64,000 nucleotides of DNA from Streptococcus macedonicus ACA-DC 198 (GTDB lineage Bacteria; Bacillota; Bacilli; Lactobacillales; Streptococcaceae): positions 893,501-957,500 of the forward strand of contig HE613569.1 of the NCBI GenBank assembly GCA_000283635.1, in the 5' to 3' direction. Under the pieces are notes generated by a model. That model was not told the DNA's origin. It did not search any database and saw nothing but the letters and a program-made list of their open reading frames with translations. Shown one piece after another: positions 10,148 to 18,666 of the stretch; within the stretch, counting starts at the first letter, position 1, and the number at the start of each line of letters is the position of its first letter. Made by a program: the position numbers and the translations under genes.

Positions 10148-10996
10148 ATGTCAAATAACTTACTTGTTTTACAATCAGATTTTGGATTAGTTGATGGTGC
10201 GGTATCAGCTATGATTGGTGTAGCACTTCAAGAATCAAGAGATCTTGTTGTTCACAATCTGACGCACTATATTACCCCCTACAATATTTTTGAGGGCTCA
10301 TATCGTCTCTTCCAGACAGTGGAATACTGGCCGGAGGGAACAACTTTTGTTTCGGTTGTTGATCCAGGTGTGGGCTCCAAGAGAAAAAGCGTTGTTGCCC
10401 TAACTAATAAAAATCAGTATATTGTCACACCAGATAATGGAACCCTATCTTTTATTAAGAAACATGTTGGGATAAAAGCTGTTAGGGAAATCTCAGAAGT
10501 CGCTAATCGTCGTGCGAATACCGAGCATTCTTATACGTTCCATGGACGAGATGTTTATGCTTATACGGGTGCGAAATTAGCGTCAGGGCATATTAGTTTT
10601 GAAGAAGTTGGACCAGAACTTAGTGTGGAACATATTGTCGAGATCCCAACTGTAGAAACAGAAGTCGGCTCTGATTTTGTCAAAGGTGCTATTGATATTC
10701 TTGATGTTAGATTTGGATCTCTTTGGACATCAGTCACTCGTGAAGAGTTTTATACTCTTTTACCAGAATTTGGAGATCGCTTCGAGGTAACGATTTACAA
10801 TAATGATATGCTTGTCTACCAGAATCAGGTAACATATGGAAAATCATTTGCGGATGTGCGCATAGGTCAACCCTTGCTCTATATCAACTCACTTTATCGT
10901 GTTGGACTTGCAATTAATCAAGGATCGTTCGCCAAAGCTTATAATGTAGGTGTCGGTCAGAACTGGCATATTGAAATTAGACGTCTTGTCAATTGA
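10148..10996 (+). CDS. SAM hydroxide adenosyltransferase (SAM hydrolase, DUF62)
   Basis: 282 residues, the usual length for the DUF62/chlorinase-fluorinase fold. These proteins cleave S-adenosylmethionine to adenosine and methionine with water, using a conserved Asp-Arg-His set. Here these are visible as D72 and R79 (VDPGVGSKR) and H132 (FHGRD). The N-terminal QSDFG and the VTPDNG block are also kept. The start has a strong AAGGAGGA site. The gene lies 27 bp upstream of an ECF substrate-binding protein and shares its promoter, so the two probably act together. The physiological reason for the pairing is unknown. Carried on the composite transposon. Confidence 0.85.
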   Translation: MSNNLLVLQSDFGLVDGAVSAMIGVALQESRDLVVHNLTHYITPYNIFEGSYRLFQTVEYWPEGTTFVSVVDPGVGSKRKSVVALTNKNQYIVTPDNGTLSFIKKHVGIKAVREISEVANRRANTEHSYTFHGRDVYAYTGAKLASGHISFEEVGPELSVEHIVEIPTVETEVGSDFVKGAIDILDVRFGSLWTSVTREEFYTLLPEFGDRFEVTIYNNDMLVYQNQVTYGKSFADVRIGQPLLYINSLYRVGLAINQGSFAKAYNVGVGQNWHIEIRRLVN

Positions 10997-11023
10997 TTAC
11001 TTTATTTTACAAGGAGACTTATA

Positions 11024-11569
11024 ATGAAAAATAATTCGATTAAAACTGTTGTTGCAACTGGTATTGGTGCTGCTCTTTTTGTTGTAATTGGCTTGGTAAT
11101 CAATATTCCAACCTTTGTACCAAATACGAGCATCCAGCTTCAATATGCTGTTCAGGCTCTTCTATCCATTCTTTTTGGTCCTGTTGTTGGATTCTTTGTT
11201 GGATTTATTGGTCATGCTCTTAAAGACTCTATTCAGTACGGTCCATGGTGGTCTTGGATTTTAGCTTCAGGTATATTTGGGCTTGTTGTGGGTGTAGCAA
11301 AAAGTCGTCTTCGTATCCAAGAAGGAATTTTTGAAGGCAAAGACATCCTTGTGTTCAATGTCTTCCAGATTGTGGCAAACATTGTTTCTTGGGGTATCAT
11401 TGCTCCAGTACTAGACATCGTTATTTATAGCGAACCTGCTAATAAAGTTTTTGTACAAGGTTTAGTTGCGGGCATTGCAAATAGTGTTACTGTTGCTATT
11501 GCAGGTACGATTTTATTGATTGTGTATGCGAGAACACAAGTAAAATCTGGTAGCCTATCAAAAGACTAA
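11024..11569 (+). CDS. ECF transporter substrate-binding (S) protein, UPF0397 family
   Basis: 181 residues with five or six hydrophobic segments. The family stretches [18 protein letters not shown] and [20 protein letters not shown] are clear, placing it in UPF0397 within the ECF-type riboflavin-like S proteins. The substrate of UPF0397 is, to my knowledge, not established. S proteins capture a vitamin-like substrate and work with the ECF ATPases and T protein, which are encoded about 1.3 kb downstream in the same transposon. Translated from its own AAGGAG site after the SAM hydrolase. Confidence 0.88.
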   Translation: MKNNSIKTVVATGIGAALFVVIGLVINIPTFVPNTSIQLQYAVQALLSILFGPVVGFFVGFIGHALKDSIQYGPWWSWILASGIFGLVVGVAKSRLRIQEGIFEGKDILVFNVFQIVANIVSWGIIAPVLDIVIYSEPANKVFVQGLVAGIANSVTVAIAGTILLIVYARTQVKSGSLSKD

Positions 11570-11579
11570 TAAAATAGGA

Positions 11580-11607
11580 TGAGCTGTTACAAAACAGTTC
11601 ATTTTTT
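11580..11607 (+). terminator. terminator after the ECF S gene
   Basis: The stem TGAGCTGTT/AACAGTTCA is followed by six T. It separates the SAM hydrolase-S pair from trhO. Confidence 0.75.
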
Positions 11608-11762
11608 CGTTGTGAAATATCAATATAGTTTTTTGTTGTATCAAAACAGGTTTCAGTTCAGATTTTTGTAATATTGACTGGTACACGATATAATCTTAGA
11701 GAGTCATTTATTAGAAATGACAGAGTTTTATCATCTATTGCAAAGATTGAGAAGGAGAAATT

Positions 11763-12746
11763 ATGTCAAAAGACATTCGTGTATTACTTTATTATAAATA
11801 TGTCCCAATTGAAAATGCGGAAGCCTATGCTGCTGAGCATCTGGCTTTCTGTAAGTCTATCGGACTCAAAGGACGTATCTTGATTGCCGATGAGGGAATC
11901 AACGGTGCTGTTTCTGGTGATTATGAAACAACACAAAAATACATGGACTACGTTCATGCAAACCCATTGTTCAGCGATTTGTGGTTTAAGATTGACGAAG
12001 AAAATGAGCAAGCTTTCAAGAAAATGTTTGTTCGTTATAAAAAAGAAATTGTTCACCTTGGTTTGGAAGACAACGGCTTTGACAACGATATAGATCCACT
12101 TGTAACAACAGGTGCCTACTTGTCACCAAAAGAGTTCAAAGAAGCTCTCTTGGATGAAGATACAGTTGTTTTGGATACGCGTAATGACTACGAGTACGAC
12201 CTTGGGCATTTCCGTGGTGCGATCCGCCCAGACATCCGCAACTTCCGTGAATTGCCACAATGGGTCCGTGATAACAAAGAGAAATTCATGGATAAGCGCG
12301 TAGTTGTATACTGTACTGGTGGTGTTCGCTGTGAGAAATTCTCGGGCTGGATGGTTCGTGAAGGGTACAAGAATGTCGGTCAGCTTCACGGTGGTATCGC
12401 AACTTATGGTAAAGACCCAGAAGTTCGTGGCGAATTGTGGGATGGTAAGATGTACGTCTTTGACGAGCGTATCGCGGTCGATGTTAACCATGTTAACCCA
12501 GTTGTCGCTGGTAAGGACTGGTTCGATGGCACACCATGTGAGCGCTATGTTAACTGTGGCAATCCATTCTGTAACCGTCGTATTTTGACATCGGAAGAGA
12601 ATGAACACAAGTATGTTCGTGGCTGTTCAGCTGAATGTCGTGCTCATGAGCGTAACCGCTACATTGTTGAAAATGGTTTGACACGACAGGAATGGGCAGA
12701 ACGATTGGAAGCAATCGGGGAGAGTTTGGCGCCTGTAAATGCTTAA
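11763..12746 (+). CDS. trhO: tRNA uridine(34) hydroxylase, rhodanese-domain protein (YceA/UPF0176)
   Basis: 327 residues. An N-terminal acylphosphatase-like domain ([20 protein letters not shown]) is followed by a rhodanese domain with the loop YCTGGVRC (Cys near 183) and a C-terminal cysteine-rich tail ([10 protein letters not shown] and GCSAEC), the full TrhO architecture. E. coli TrhO hydroxylates uridine 34 of certain tRNAs. The start has an AAGGAGA site. It has its own TATAAT box (around 11691) and terminator, so it is an independent unit inside the transposon, between the S gene and the other ECF genes. Confidence 0.88.
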   Translation: MSKDIRVLLYYKYVPIENAEAYAAEHLAFCKSIGLKGRILIADEGINGAVSGDYETTQKYMDYVHANPLFSDLWFKIDEENEQAFKKMFVRYKKEIVHLGLEDNGFDNDIDPLVTTGAYLSPKEFKEALLDEDTVVLDTRNDYEYDLGHFRGAIRPDIRNFRELPQWVRDNKEKFMDKRVVVYCTGGVRCEKFSGWMVREGYKNVGQLHGGIATYGKDPEVRGELWDGKMYVFDERIAVDVNHVNPVVAGKDWFDGTPCERYVNCGNPFCNRRILTSEENEHKYVRGCSAECRAHERNRYIVENGLTRQEWAERLEAIGESLAPVNA

Positions 12747-12754
12747 AAAATAAA

Positions 12755-12785
12755 TTGCATTGAGAAATCAGTGCAATTTTTATTA
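12755..12785 (+). terminator. terminator after trhO
   Basis: The stem AATTGCATTG/CAGTGCAATT is followed by a T-rich run. Confidence 0.75.
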
Positions 12786-12878
12786 TAAATGACATTTCTG
12801 ATTGAGAAATATTGACAGAACATCTTCACAAAGGTGGAATCTAGTGATTCTTCCTTTTTTTTTAAAGCCAATTTACGT

Positions 12879-12884
12879 TATAAT
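12879..12884 (+). promoter_or_regulatory. TATAAT box six bases before the ECF ATPase ATG
   Basis: With this -10 box at 12879-12884, transcription would begin at or next to the A of the ATG at 12891, giving a leaderless mRNA. No Shine-Dalgarno precedes this ATG. The -35 region is a run of T and is weak. An alternative weaker promoter is TTGACA at 12812 with TGGAAT at 12835. Confidence 0.45.
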
Positions 12885-12890
12885 GGTTCT

Positions 12891-14561
12891 ATGAAAAAAA
12901 TCATTGAATTTAAAGATTTTACATTTAAATATCAGGAACAGCAGGAGCCAACTTTAAAGGATATTCGACTATCCATTTATCAAGGGGAGAAAGTCTTAAT
13001 CATTGGACCTTCTGGCTCCGGAAAGTCAACGTTAGGGCAGTGTCTCAATGGCATTATTCCCAACATTTATAAGGGAGAACACAGTGGGAGCCTGATTTTG
13101 GATGGTCAGGAGGCTTTTGATTTATCAGTTTATGATAAATCTTTACTAGTATCAACAGTACTTCAAGATACAGATGGACAGTTTGTTGGTTTGTCGGTTG
13201 CAGAAGATCTTGCCTTTGCCCTAGAAAATGATATGGAAAGTCAACAGATCATGCATCAAAAAATAGGGGAGTGGGCAGAAAAATTGTCACTTACAGACTT
13301 ATTGGCCCATCGGCCACAAGATTTATCTGGAGGTCAAAAGCAATGTGTCAGTTTAGCTGGAGTGTTAATAGATGAGAGCCCTATTTTATTGTTTGATGAA
13401 CCACTTGCTAATTTGGATCCTAAATCAGGTCAGGATACGATTGATTTGATTGACCGACTGCATCGACAAGAAGGCACCACAACGATTATTATTGAACATC
13501 GTTTAGAAGATGTCTTGTACTGTCATGTGGATCGGGTGGTATTGATAAATGATGGTCAAATTTTATTTAACGGAAACCCAGATCAATTATTGAAGACTTC
13601 CTTGTTACAAGAAAATGGGATACGTGAACCTCTCTATATTTCTACTCTTCGAGCGTTGGGTTATCCAATTGAAGACGCAGAGCATCTTGCTTCAGTATGG
13701 GAGGTTGATGTAGCATCCTTGACTGTTGGTCAACTACCAGCTTTGCATTTTGAAAGTGAGTCAGAGGAAGTATTATTAGAAACAAACCATCTACATTTTT
13801 CCTATCCAGAGAAGCAGGTGTTAAAAGATATTAACCTTACCATTCATAAGGGTGAGCGGTTGGCAATTGTCGGAAAGAATGGTGCTGGCAAATCTACCTT
13901 AGCCAAGGCACTCTGTGGCTTTATTCGGCCAGAGGGAGAACTTCTTTGGAAAGGTCGATCTATTCAGGATGATTCTATTAAAGAGCGTGCGGAGCGTATT
14001 GGATATGTTCTTCAAAATCCTAACCAGATGATAAGTCAAAATATGATTTTTGATGAGGTGGCACTTGGCCTCCGTTTGCGAGGAGTAGATGAGGAAGTAG
14101 TTGAACAGCGCGTTCTCAATATATTAGAAGTTTGTGGCTTATACCCTTTCCGTAAATGGCCTATATCGGCACTTTCCTATGGTCAGAAAAAAAGGGTGAC
14201 GATTGCTTCTATCTTGGTTCTCAATCCGGAAATCATTCTACTGGATGAGCCGACAGCCGGGCAGGATCAGCGACATTATCGAGAAATGATGGATTTTTTG
14301 GATCAATTAAATGCTAAAGGGCATACCATTGTCATGATTACCCATGATATGCAACTCATGCTGGATTATTCAGATAGAGCAGTTGTAGTGGTGGATGGGC
14401 AGATTATTGAAGATGCTAGTCCGGCAGAAATATTATCAGATGTTGCTGTGATAGAACAGGCCAGTTTGAAAGAAACCTCTATATTCCATTTGGCAGAACG
14501 TCTTAGAGTGAATCCTTTAGAGTTGACGATGTGTTATATGCAAGAAGAGAGGAGGAACTGA
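12891..14561 (+). CDS. ECF transporter ATPase with two fused ATP-binding domains (YkoD-like)
   Basis: 556 residues. First domain: Walker [10 protein letters not shown] near residue 39, signature LSGGQKQ and Walker B ILLFDEP. Second domain: [17 protein letters not shown] and IILLDEPT. The fusion of both ECF ATPases in one chain is typical of operons with UPF0397 S proteins. The ATG at 12891 matches the family N-terminus; the GTG at 12834 would add 19 unlikely residues. Ends one base into the T-protein start (TGATG), so the two are coupled. Powers substrate uptake at the membrane. Confidence 0.9.
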   Translation: MKKIIEFKDFTFKYQEQQEPTLKDIRLSIYQGEKVLIIGPSGSGKSTLGQCLNGIIPNIYKGEHSGSLILDGQEAFDLSVYDKSLLVSTVLQDTDGQFVGLSVAEDLAFALENDMESQQIMHQKIGEWAEKLSLTDLLAHRPQDLSGGQKQCVSLAGVLIDESPILLFDEPLANLDPKSGQDTIDLIDRLHRQEGTTTIIIEHRLEDVLYCHVDRVVLINDGQILFNGNPDQLLKTSLLQENGIREPLYISTLRALGYPIEDAEHLASVWEVDVASLTVGQLPALHFESESEEVLLETNHLHFSYPEKQVLKDINLTIHKGERLAIVGKNGAGKSTLAKALCGFIRPEGELLWKGRSIQDDSIKERAERIGYVLQNPNQMISQNMIFDEVALGLRLRGVDEEVVEQRVLNILEVCGLYPFRKWPISALSYGQKKRVTIASILVLNPEIILLDEPTAGQDQRHYREMMDFLDQLNAKGHTIVMITHDMQLMLDYSDRAVVVVDGQIIEDASPAEILSDVAVIEQASLKETSIFHLAERLRVNPLELTMCYMQEERRN

Positions 14562-15394
14562 TGAATCGCCAGTCATTAATTGGTTATCGTAATGGACAAG
14601 GTTTTATCTACAGTCTTTCAGCAGTCAGTAAATTATTGTTCTTTCTAGCTTTTTCCGTCGTTGCGATGGTTACCTACGATACTCGTCTTATTTTATGCAT
14701 TGCCGTGTTTTCCGTCAGCCTGTTTAAATTATCGGGCATTCGTTATCGGGATGTTTCCTTTGTTCTCTTGTTTACAACAGTATTTGCCTTGCTGAACGCA
14801 TTGATGGTGTATCTATTTGCCCCAACTTATGGTGTGACTTTATATGGAGCAGAGACCGTTTTGTGGTCGGGGATTGGGACTTATTCTATTACGAGCCAAC
14901 AACTATTTTATCTGCTCAATTTGTTATTGAAATATTTTTGTACTGTTCCTGTTGCCTTGATTTTTTTAATGACCACTCATCCCAGTCAGTTTGCATCAAG
15001 TTTGAATAAAATTGGGGTTTCATATAAAGTCGCTTATGCAGTAAATCTGACTATGCGGTATATTCCAGATATCCAAGAAGAATTTTATACGATTCGGATG
15101 TCACAAGAGGCACGGGGTCTAGAGTTGTCTAAAAAAGGGAGATTAGTGGGTCGGATAAAAGGGAATTTATCACTTGTAATCCCATTGATTTTCAGTTCTT
15201 TGGAACGAATTGATACCATATCAACTGCGATGGAATTACGGCGCTTTGGAAAAAATAAAAAGAGAACCTGGTACACCTACCAGCCTCTGAAACAAATGGA
15301 TTACATCGTCTTAATTATCATTTTCTTCCTCATAGGCATTACCATTACCCTCTTTATTGCAAATCAGGGGAGATTTTATAATCCGTGGAAGTGA
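14561..15394 (+). CDS. ECF transporter transmembrane (T) protein, CbiQ family
   Basis: 277 residues with about five hydrophobic segments (FFLAFSVVAMV and IVLIIIFFLIGITITLFI among them). The coupling-helix signatures of T proteins are visible (SQEARGLELSKKG and STAMELRRFG, the two A-R-G/L-R-R-F motifs that contact the ATPases). The start overlaps the ATPase stop and has GAGGAGG just upstream. With the UPF0397 protein and the double ATPase this completes an ECF importer on the transposon. Confidence 0.88.
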   Translation: MNRQSLIGYRNGQGFIYSLSAVSKLLFFLAFSVVAMVTYDTRLILCIAVFSVSLFKLSGIRYRDVSFVLLFTTVFALLNALMVYLFAPTYGVTLYGAETVLWSGIGTYSITSQQLFYLLNLLLKYFCTVPVALIFLMTTHPSQFASSLNKIGVSYKVAYAVNLTMRYIPDIQEEFYTIRMSQEARGLELSKKGRLVGRIKGNLSLVIPLIFSSLERIDTISTAMELRRFGKNKKRTWYTYQPLKQMDYIVLIIIFFLIGITITLFIANQGRFYNPWK

Positions 15395-15429
15395 AATGAT
15401 GAAGTTTATCAAATAATCAACTTTTATTG

Positions 15430-15458
15430 TTGACAAATGATGATTATCCTGTTAAAAT
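15430..15458 (+). promoter_or_regulatory. promoter of the cold-shock gene
   Basis: TTGACA at 15430-15435, 17-bp spacer, TAAAAT at 15453-15458. It leaves an untranslated leader of about 90 nt, as is common for csp mRNAs. Confidence 0.7.
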
Positions 15459-15553
15459 AGACAATGTAAATAAGTTTAGAGTTTAAGTATCAGTTTCATC
15501 TTTTGTTTTTCCTCTTGATTCGTTTTACAAATAAATAAAAAGAGGTAACAAAA

Positions 15554-15757
15554 ATGGTACAAGGTACAGTCAAATGGTTTAATGCAGAAAAAGGATTTGG
15601 TTTTATTTCACAAGAAAGTGGACCAGATGTATTTGCACACTTTTCTGAAATTCAGTCTAATGGTTTCAAATCTTTGGAAGATGGTCAAAAAGTGAATTTT
15701 GAAGTGGAGCAAGGCCAACGTGGTCTTCAAGCAACCAATATTACAAAAGTTGGATAA
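15554..15757 (+). CDS. csp: cold-shock protein, CspA family
   Basis: 67 residues, a single nucleic-acid-binding beta-barrel. Both RNA-binding motifs are present: KGFGFI (RNP1) and VFAHF (RNP2). Such proteins bind single-stranded RNA and DNA and keep mRNA unfolded in the cold or during growth shifts. The start has an AGAGG site. It is the last cargo gene; its terminator abuts the right IS, so it marks the cargo boundary. Confidence 0.93.
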   Translation: MVQGTVKWFNAEKGFGFISQESGPDVFAHFSEIQSNGFKSLEDGQKVNFEVEQGQRGLQATNITKVG

Positions 15758-15759
15758 TA

Positions 15760-15794
15760 AAAGAGCGGGTTTCTTAGTAAAACTCGCTTTTCTT
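15760..15794 (+). terminator. cold-shock gene terminator
   Basis: The stem AAAGAGCGGGTTT/AAACTCGCTTTT ends three bases before the right IS begins. Confidence 0.75.
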
Positions 15795-15797
15795 ATG

Positions 15798-17212
15798 GGC
15801 TCTTTGTCAACTGTAGTGGGTTGATGAAAAGTCATAACCTGGAGAGGACTAAGTTGGTTCTCTCCATTTTTATATTCAAAGCGATGAGAATTCTTAATTT
15901 AAAGTTTTCAAAGTTGCGAAAACCAAAGGCATTGCGTTTAATGACTTTGATGAGGTTGTTGGTAGCTTCCAGTTTGGCGTTAGAATAAGGTAAATCCATG
16001 GCGTTTACAACCTTGTCTTTATCCTTTAGAAATGTCTTCAATACCGTCTGGAAAATAGGATTAACGATGGCTATTTCCTGTTCGATGAGGTCAAAGAAAT
16101 GGTCTGAGTTCTTCTCTTGGAAATGAAATAAGAGAAGCTGATAGAGTTCATAGTGTTGTCGTAGCTCCTCGGAGAAAGACAGGAGTTTTTCGAGTATTTC
16201 CTTGTTAGTCAAATGCATTCGAAACATAGGGCGATAAAATCGTTTATCGCTGAGTTTACGGCTATCTTGTTGTATCAATTTCCAGTAACGTTTCAAGGCT
16301 CGGTATTCCTGCGATTTTCTGTCGAATTGATTCATAATTTGAATACGGACACGGTTCATAGCACGACTAAGGTGTTGGACGATATGAAAGCGATCGAGGA
16401 CGATTTTAGCGTTTGGGAATAGCTTTTTAGCGATATCGTAGTAGGGGCTAAACATGTCCATAGTGATGACTTTGACGCGGTTTCTAACCTGTCTGGAATA
16501 GCGGAGGAAGTGATTACGAATGGTTGCTTGAGTCCGTCCATCTAGAATAGCTAAGATAGTAAGCGAGTCAAAATCCTGAGCGATGAAGCTCATTTTTCCC
16601 TTCTTGAAGCTATATTCATCCCAGCTCATATTGGTTGGAAGACAGTTCAGGTCTGTCTTGAACAGAAATTCTTTTAGTTTACGAATGACCGTAGAGGTGG
16701 ATACTGCTAAGCTTTCCGCAATGGTTGTCATAGATAGCTTCTCAATCAGTTTTTGGGCAATTTTGTGGTTGACAATAGCTGGTATTTGATGATTCTTCTT
16801 GACAAGAGGAGTTTCAGCTACCGCCATTTTTCCGCAATCTTTACACTTGAAACGACGCTTTCGAAGACGGATAAGCAAAGGGTAGCCAGCAGTTTCTAGG
16901 TAGGGGATTTTAGAAGTTTTCTGGTAGTCGTACTTAGCCATTTGTCCCTTGCATTTTGGGCATTTAGGGGCTGTGTAGTCCAAGTGACCGTGGAGTTCTA
17001 AGTGAGTCCCCATATTATATTCATCAGTGATAGTGATATTTTTGTCTTTAATTCTGAGAAAATTTGTGATAAGATTTAGTTGTTCCATATGAACCCTTTC
17101 TAATATGAGTTTAGTCGCTTTTCATTATAGGTCATATGGGACTTTTTTTCTACACTAAAAAAGGCTCCATAATCTCTACAGTGGATTTACCCACTACAGA
17201 AATTATAGAGCC
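15798..17212 (-). mobile_element. ISL3-family insertion sequence, copy 2 (right end of the composite transposon)
   Basis: 1415 bp with the same terminal inverted repeats as copy 1 and an intact transposase on the minus strand. The right terminus also contains a second, inner, inverted copy of the terminal repeat (see findings). Followed by the octamer AGATATTT that also precedes copy 1. Confidence 0.92.
15832..17088 (-). CDS. ISL3-family transposase
   Basis: 418 residues, intact. N-terminal zinc-binding cysteines (CPKCKGQMAKY and CKDCGKMAV), a helix-turn-helix (TTIAESLAVSTSTVIRKL) and a DDE-type core (MSWDEYSFKKGKMSFIAQDF, ITMDMFSPYY, NAKIVLDRFH, and a C-terminal block with NAKLEATNNLIKVIKRNAFG) follow in the family order. 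It would act on both transposon ends. In its N-terminal 140 residues it differs clearly from copy 1 but matches copy 3. Confidence 0.93.
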   Translation of the reverse strand: MEQLNLITNFLRIKDKNITITDEYNMGTHLELHGHLDYTAPKCPKCKGQMAKYDYQKTSKIPYLETAGYPLLIRLRKRRFKCKDCGKMAVAETPLVKKNHQIPAIVNHKIAQKLIEKLSMTTIAESLAVSTSTVIRKLKEFLFKTDLNCLPTNMSWDEYSFKKGKMSFIAQDFDSLTILAILDGRTQATIRNHFLRYSRQVRNRVKVITMDMFSPYYDIAKKLFPNAKIVLDRFHIVQHLSRAMNRVRIQIMNQFDRKSQEYRALKRYWKLIQQDSRKLSDKRFYRPMFRMHLTNKEILEKLLSFSEELRQHYELYQLLLFHFQEKNSDHFFDLIEQEIAIVNPIFQTVLKTFLKDKDKVVNAMDLPYSNAKLEATNNLIKVIKRNAFGFRNFENFKLRILIALNIKMERTNLVLSRL

Positions 17213-17220
17213 AGATATTT
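17213..17220. repeat. 8-bp target duplication, right copy
   Basis: AGATATTT directly after the right IS end, identical to 8494-8501. Confidence 0.9.
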
Positions 17221-17963
17221 TCCCTATTTCGCTGTTGTTGTTAACTGATGAACGCCCATTAGCTACGGAATTGTTAGTGACAAGGATGAAGACCATTGCG
17301 CCTTTTGTTGAAACAATTCAAGTCAAAGCAAGTTCTCAGTATGATGCTAAGGACAAGGAATACTACGACAGCGTTTTATCAACCAAGGTTTTACACAATG
17401 ATGACATCAAGATGATTTCAATTTATCCAGATGCAAAAGAATTATTACCGTTACAAGAATACCTTCAAAATGTGCAGGTACATCGAGAAGTGAGAGTTCG
17501 TGAACAAATCATTCGGACACCGCAGTATGATTTTCAAAAATATTTGCTTGCCAGTCAAATGCTTCTCAGTCGTTTTGCCTATCAGAATATCGATAATCCA
17601 AAATTATTTGTCGAAACTGTGCCGACATTGATTGATTATCATGAAATTATTATCAGTCGGTTTGAAAATCCTTTTATCGTTGATGATGTTAATAGAATAG
17701 ACAGAACACCAATTCTCAAACTTGGTTATGATGAAGGCTTTATTCGTCCAATTCGTGAATTAAAAGAACGTCAGTTATCTTATCAAAATCTCCTTAAGAC
17801 AATTGCTTTTGTTTTTAATTACAACGATTCAAACGATGAACAAAGTGTTCAATTGCAAGAATTTTTGGCGACAAAACCATTACCAGAAGTGGTTGCTGAT
17901 GTGACAGGTTTAACAGACCAAGACTTGATTTCAGAGATTGTTGATAGCACCGAAAATCTATAA
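17213..17963 (+). pseudogene. mtlR: mannitol operon activator MtlR, 3' part
   Basis: About 249 residues beginning DIFPISLLLLTDERPLATELL, which continue the 5' part ending at 8501 in the same reading phase. Together the two parts give about 630 residues, the usual length of streptococcal MtlR. The segment covers the EIIB-like and distal regulatory portion. No start of its own is expected, although an open frame runs in from the IS end. mtlF and mtlD, which normally follow in streptococci, are absent here. Confidence 0.88.
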
Positions 17964-17992
17964 CGACGATTTTAGAGGATAAATTTTTGTTT

Positions 17993-18017
17993 GGAGGCAT
18001 TTTGCCTCCTTTTTATA
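17993..18017 (+). terminator. terminator after mtlR
   Basis: The stem GGAGGCA/TGCCTCC is followed by five T. Confidence 0.8.
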
Positions 18018-18026
18018 TCGATTTCT

Positions 18027-18056
18027 AACCTCGCAAAGTCGGTTACTGTTGAATAA
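18027..18056 (+). repeat. second copy of the glmS 3' coding end
   Basis: Encodes NLAKSVTVE and a stop, matching the GlmS C-terminus (NLAKAVTVE). 18 bases (CGGTTACTGTTGAATAAT, 18040-18057) are identical to 5012-5029. No other glmS sequence precedes it. It brackets the mtl segment on the right. Confidence 0.8.
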
Positions 18057-18151
18057 TCTCTTGTCCAATAGCGATTTCTAGGGTAAAATGGGTTATGTAA
18101 CTTTTTGAAATCGAAAATAAAAGTTATAGCTATTTTTGATAAGGAGAAATG

Positions 18152-18481
18152 ATGTCTTTACCAAATTGTCCACAATGTAACTCTGAGTATGTTTACGAAG
18201 ATGGTTTATTACTAGTTTGCCCAGAGTGCGCTTATGAATGGAATCCAAGCGATTCAGTTGAAGAAGGTTTGGTTGTTCTTGATAGCAACGGTACACGTCT
18301 TGCTGACGGAGATAGTGTTACTATCGTGAAAAATCTAAAAGTAAAAGGTGCACCAAAAGACCTTAAACAAGGAACTCGTGTGAAAAACATTCGTCTTGTT
18401 GAAGGTGACCACAACATTGATTGTAAAATTGATGGTTTTGGCGCAATGAAATTAAAATCAGAGTTTGTTAAAAAATTGTAA
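18152..18481 (+). CDS. phnA: PhnA/YjdM-like zinc-ribbon protein
   Basis: 109 residues. An N-terminal zinc ribbon ([10 protein letters not shown], then CPECAYEW) is followed by the conserved PhnA C-terminal domain ([37 protein letters not shown]). Despite the name it is not part of phosphonate breakdown in this context, and its role is unknown. Two ATG codons are adjacent; the second (18152) has better spacing from AAGGAG. The order glmS-phnA-amino-acid ABC transporter is what I recall for S. pyogenes, suggesting the mtl segment lies between old neighbours. Confidence 0.88.
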   Translation: MSLPNCPQCNSEYVYEDGLLLVCPECAYEWNPSDSVEEGLVVLDSNGTRLADGDSVTIVKNLKVKGAPKDLKQGTRVKNIRLVEGDHNIDCKIDGFGAMKLKSEFVKKL

Positions 18482-18666
18482 TGATTGAAAGCTAGGCGAG
18501 ATGTCTAGTTTTTTAGTTTGATGACGATTTTTGGAAAAATTTTTAAGCAGAAACTAGTCAGCAAATGTCTGTTATTTTTATACTTTTTATGTAAAAATAT
18601 TCTCAGATATATTCAAACCGTCTGAAATTTTGGTATAATAGAAGCAAATTCTATTTAGGAGATCAC

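Larger units (their letters stand above)
8502..17212. mobile_element. composite transposon bounded by two ISL3-family elements, inserted in mtlR
   Basis: The element is 8711 bp. Left IS 8502-9967 and right IS 15798-17212 lie in the same orientation. The outer ends are flanked by the identical octamer AGATATTT, while the inner flanks differ (CTTTATTA and TTCTTATG), as expected for one transposition event of the whole unit. Removing the unit and one octamer joins mtlR in phase (SPDI-FPISLL). Cargo: SAM hydrolase, UPF0397 ECF S protein, TrhO, ECF double ATPase, ECF T protein, cold-shock protein. Confidence 0.88.

Noticed and set aside
17136..17212. Apparent N-terminal extension of the mtlR 3' fragment reading into the IS
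   Set aside because: These codons are the right terminal repeat of the ISL3 element, not gene sequence.
5030..18057. Tn7-like element at the glmS 3' end
   Set aside because: No tnsABCD-like genes and no Tn7 ends; the bracket by glmS ends has other explanations.
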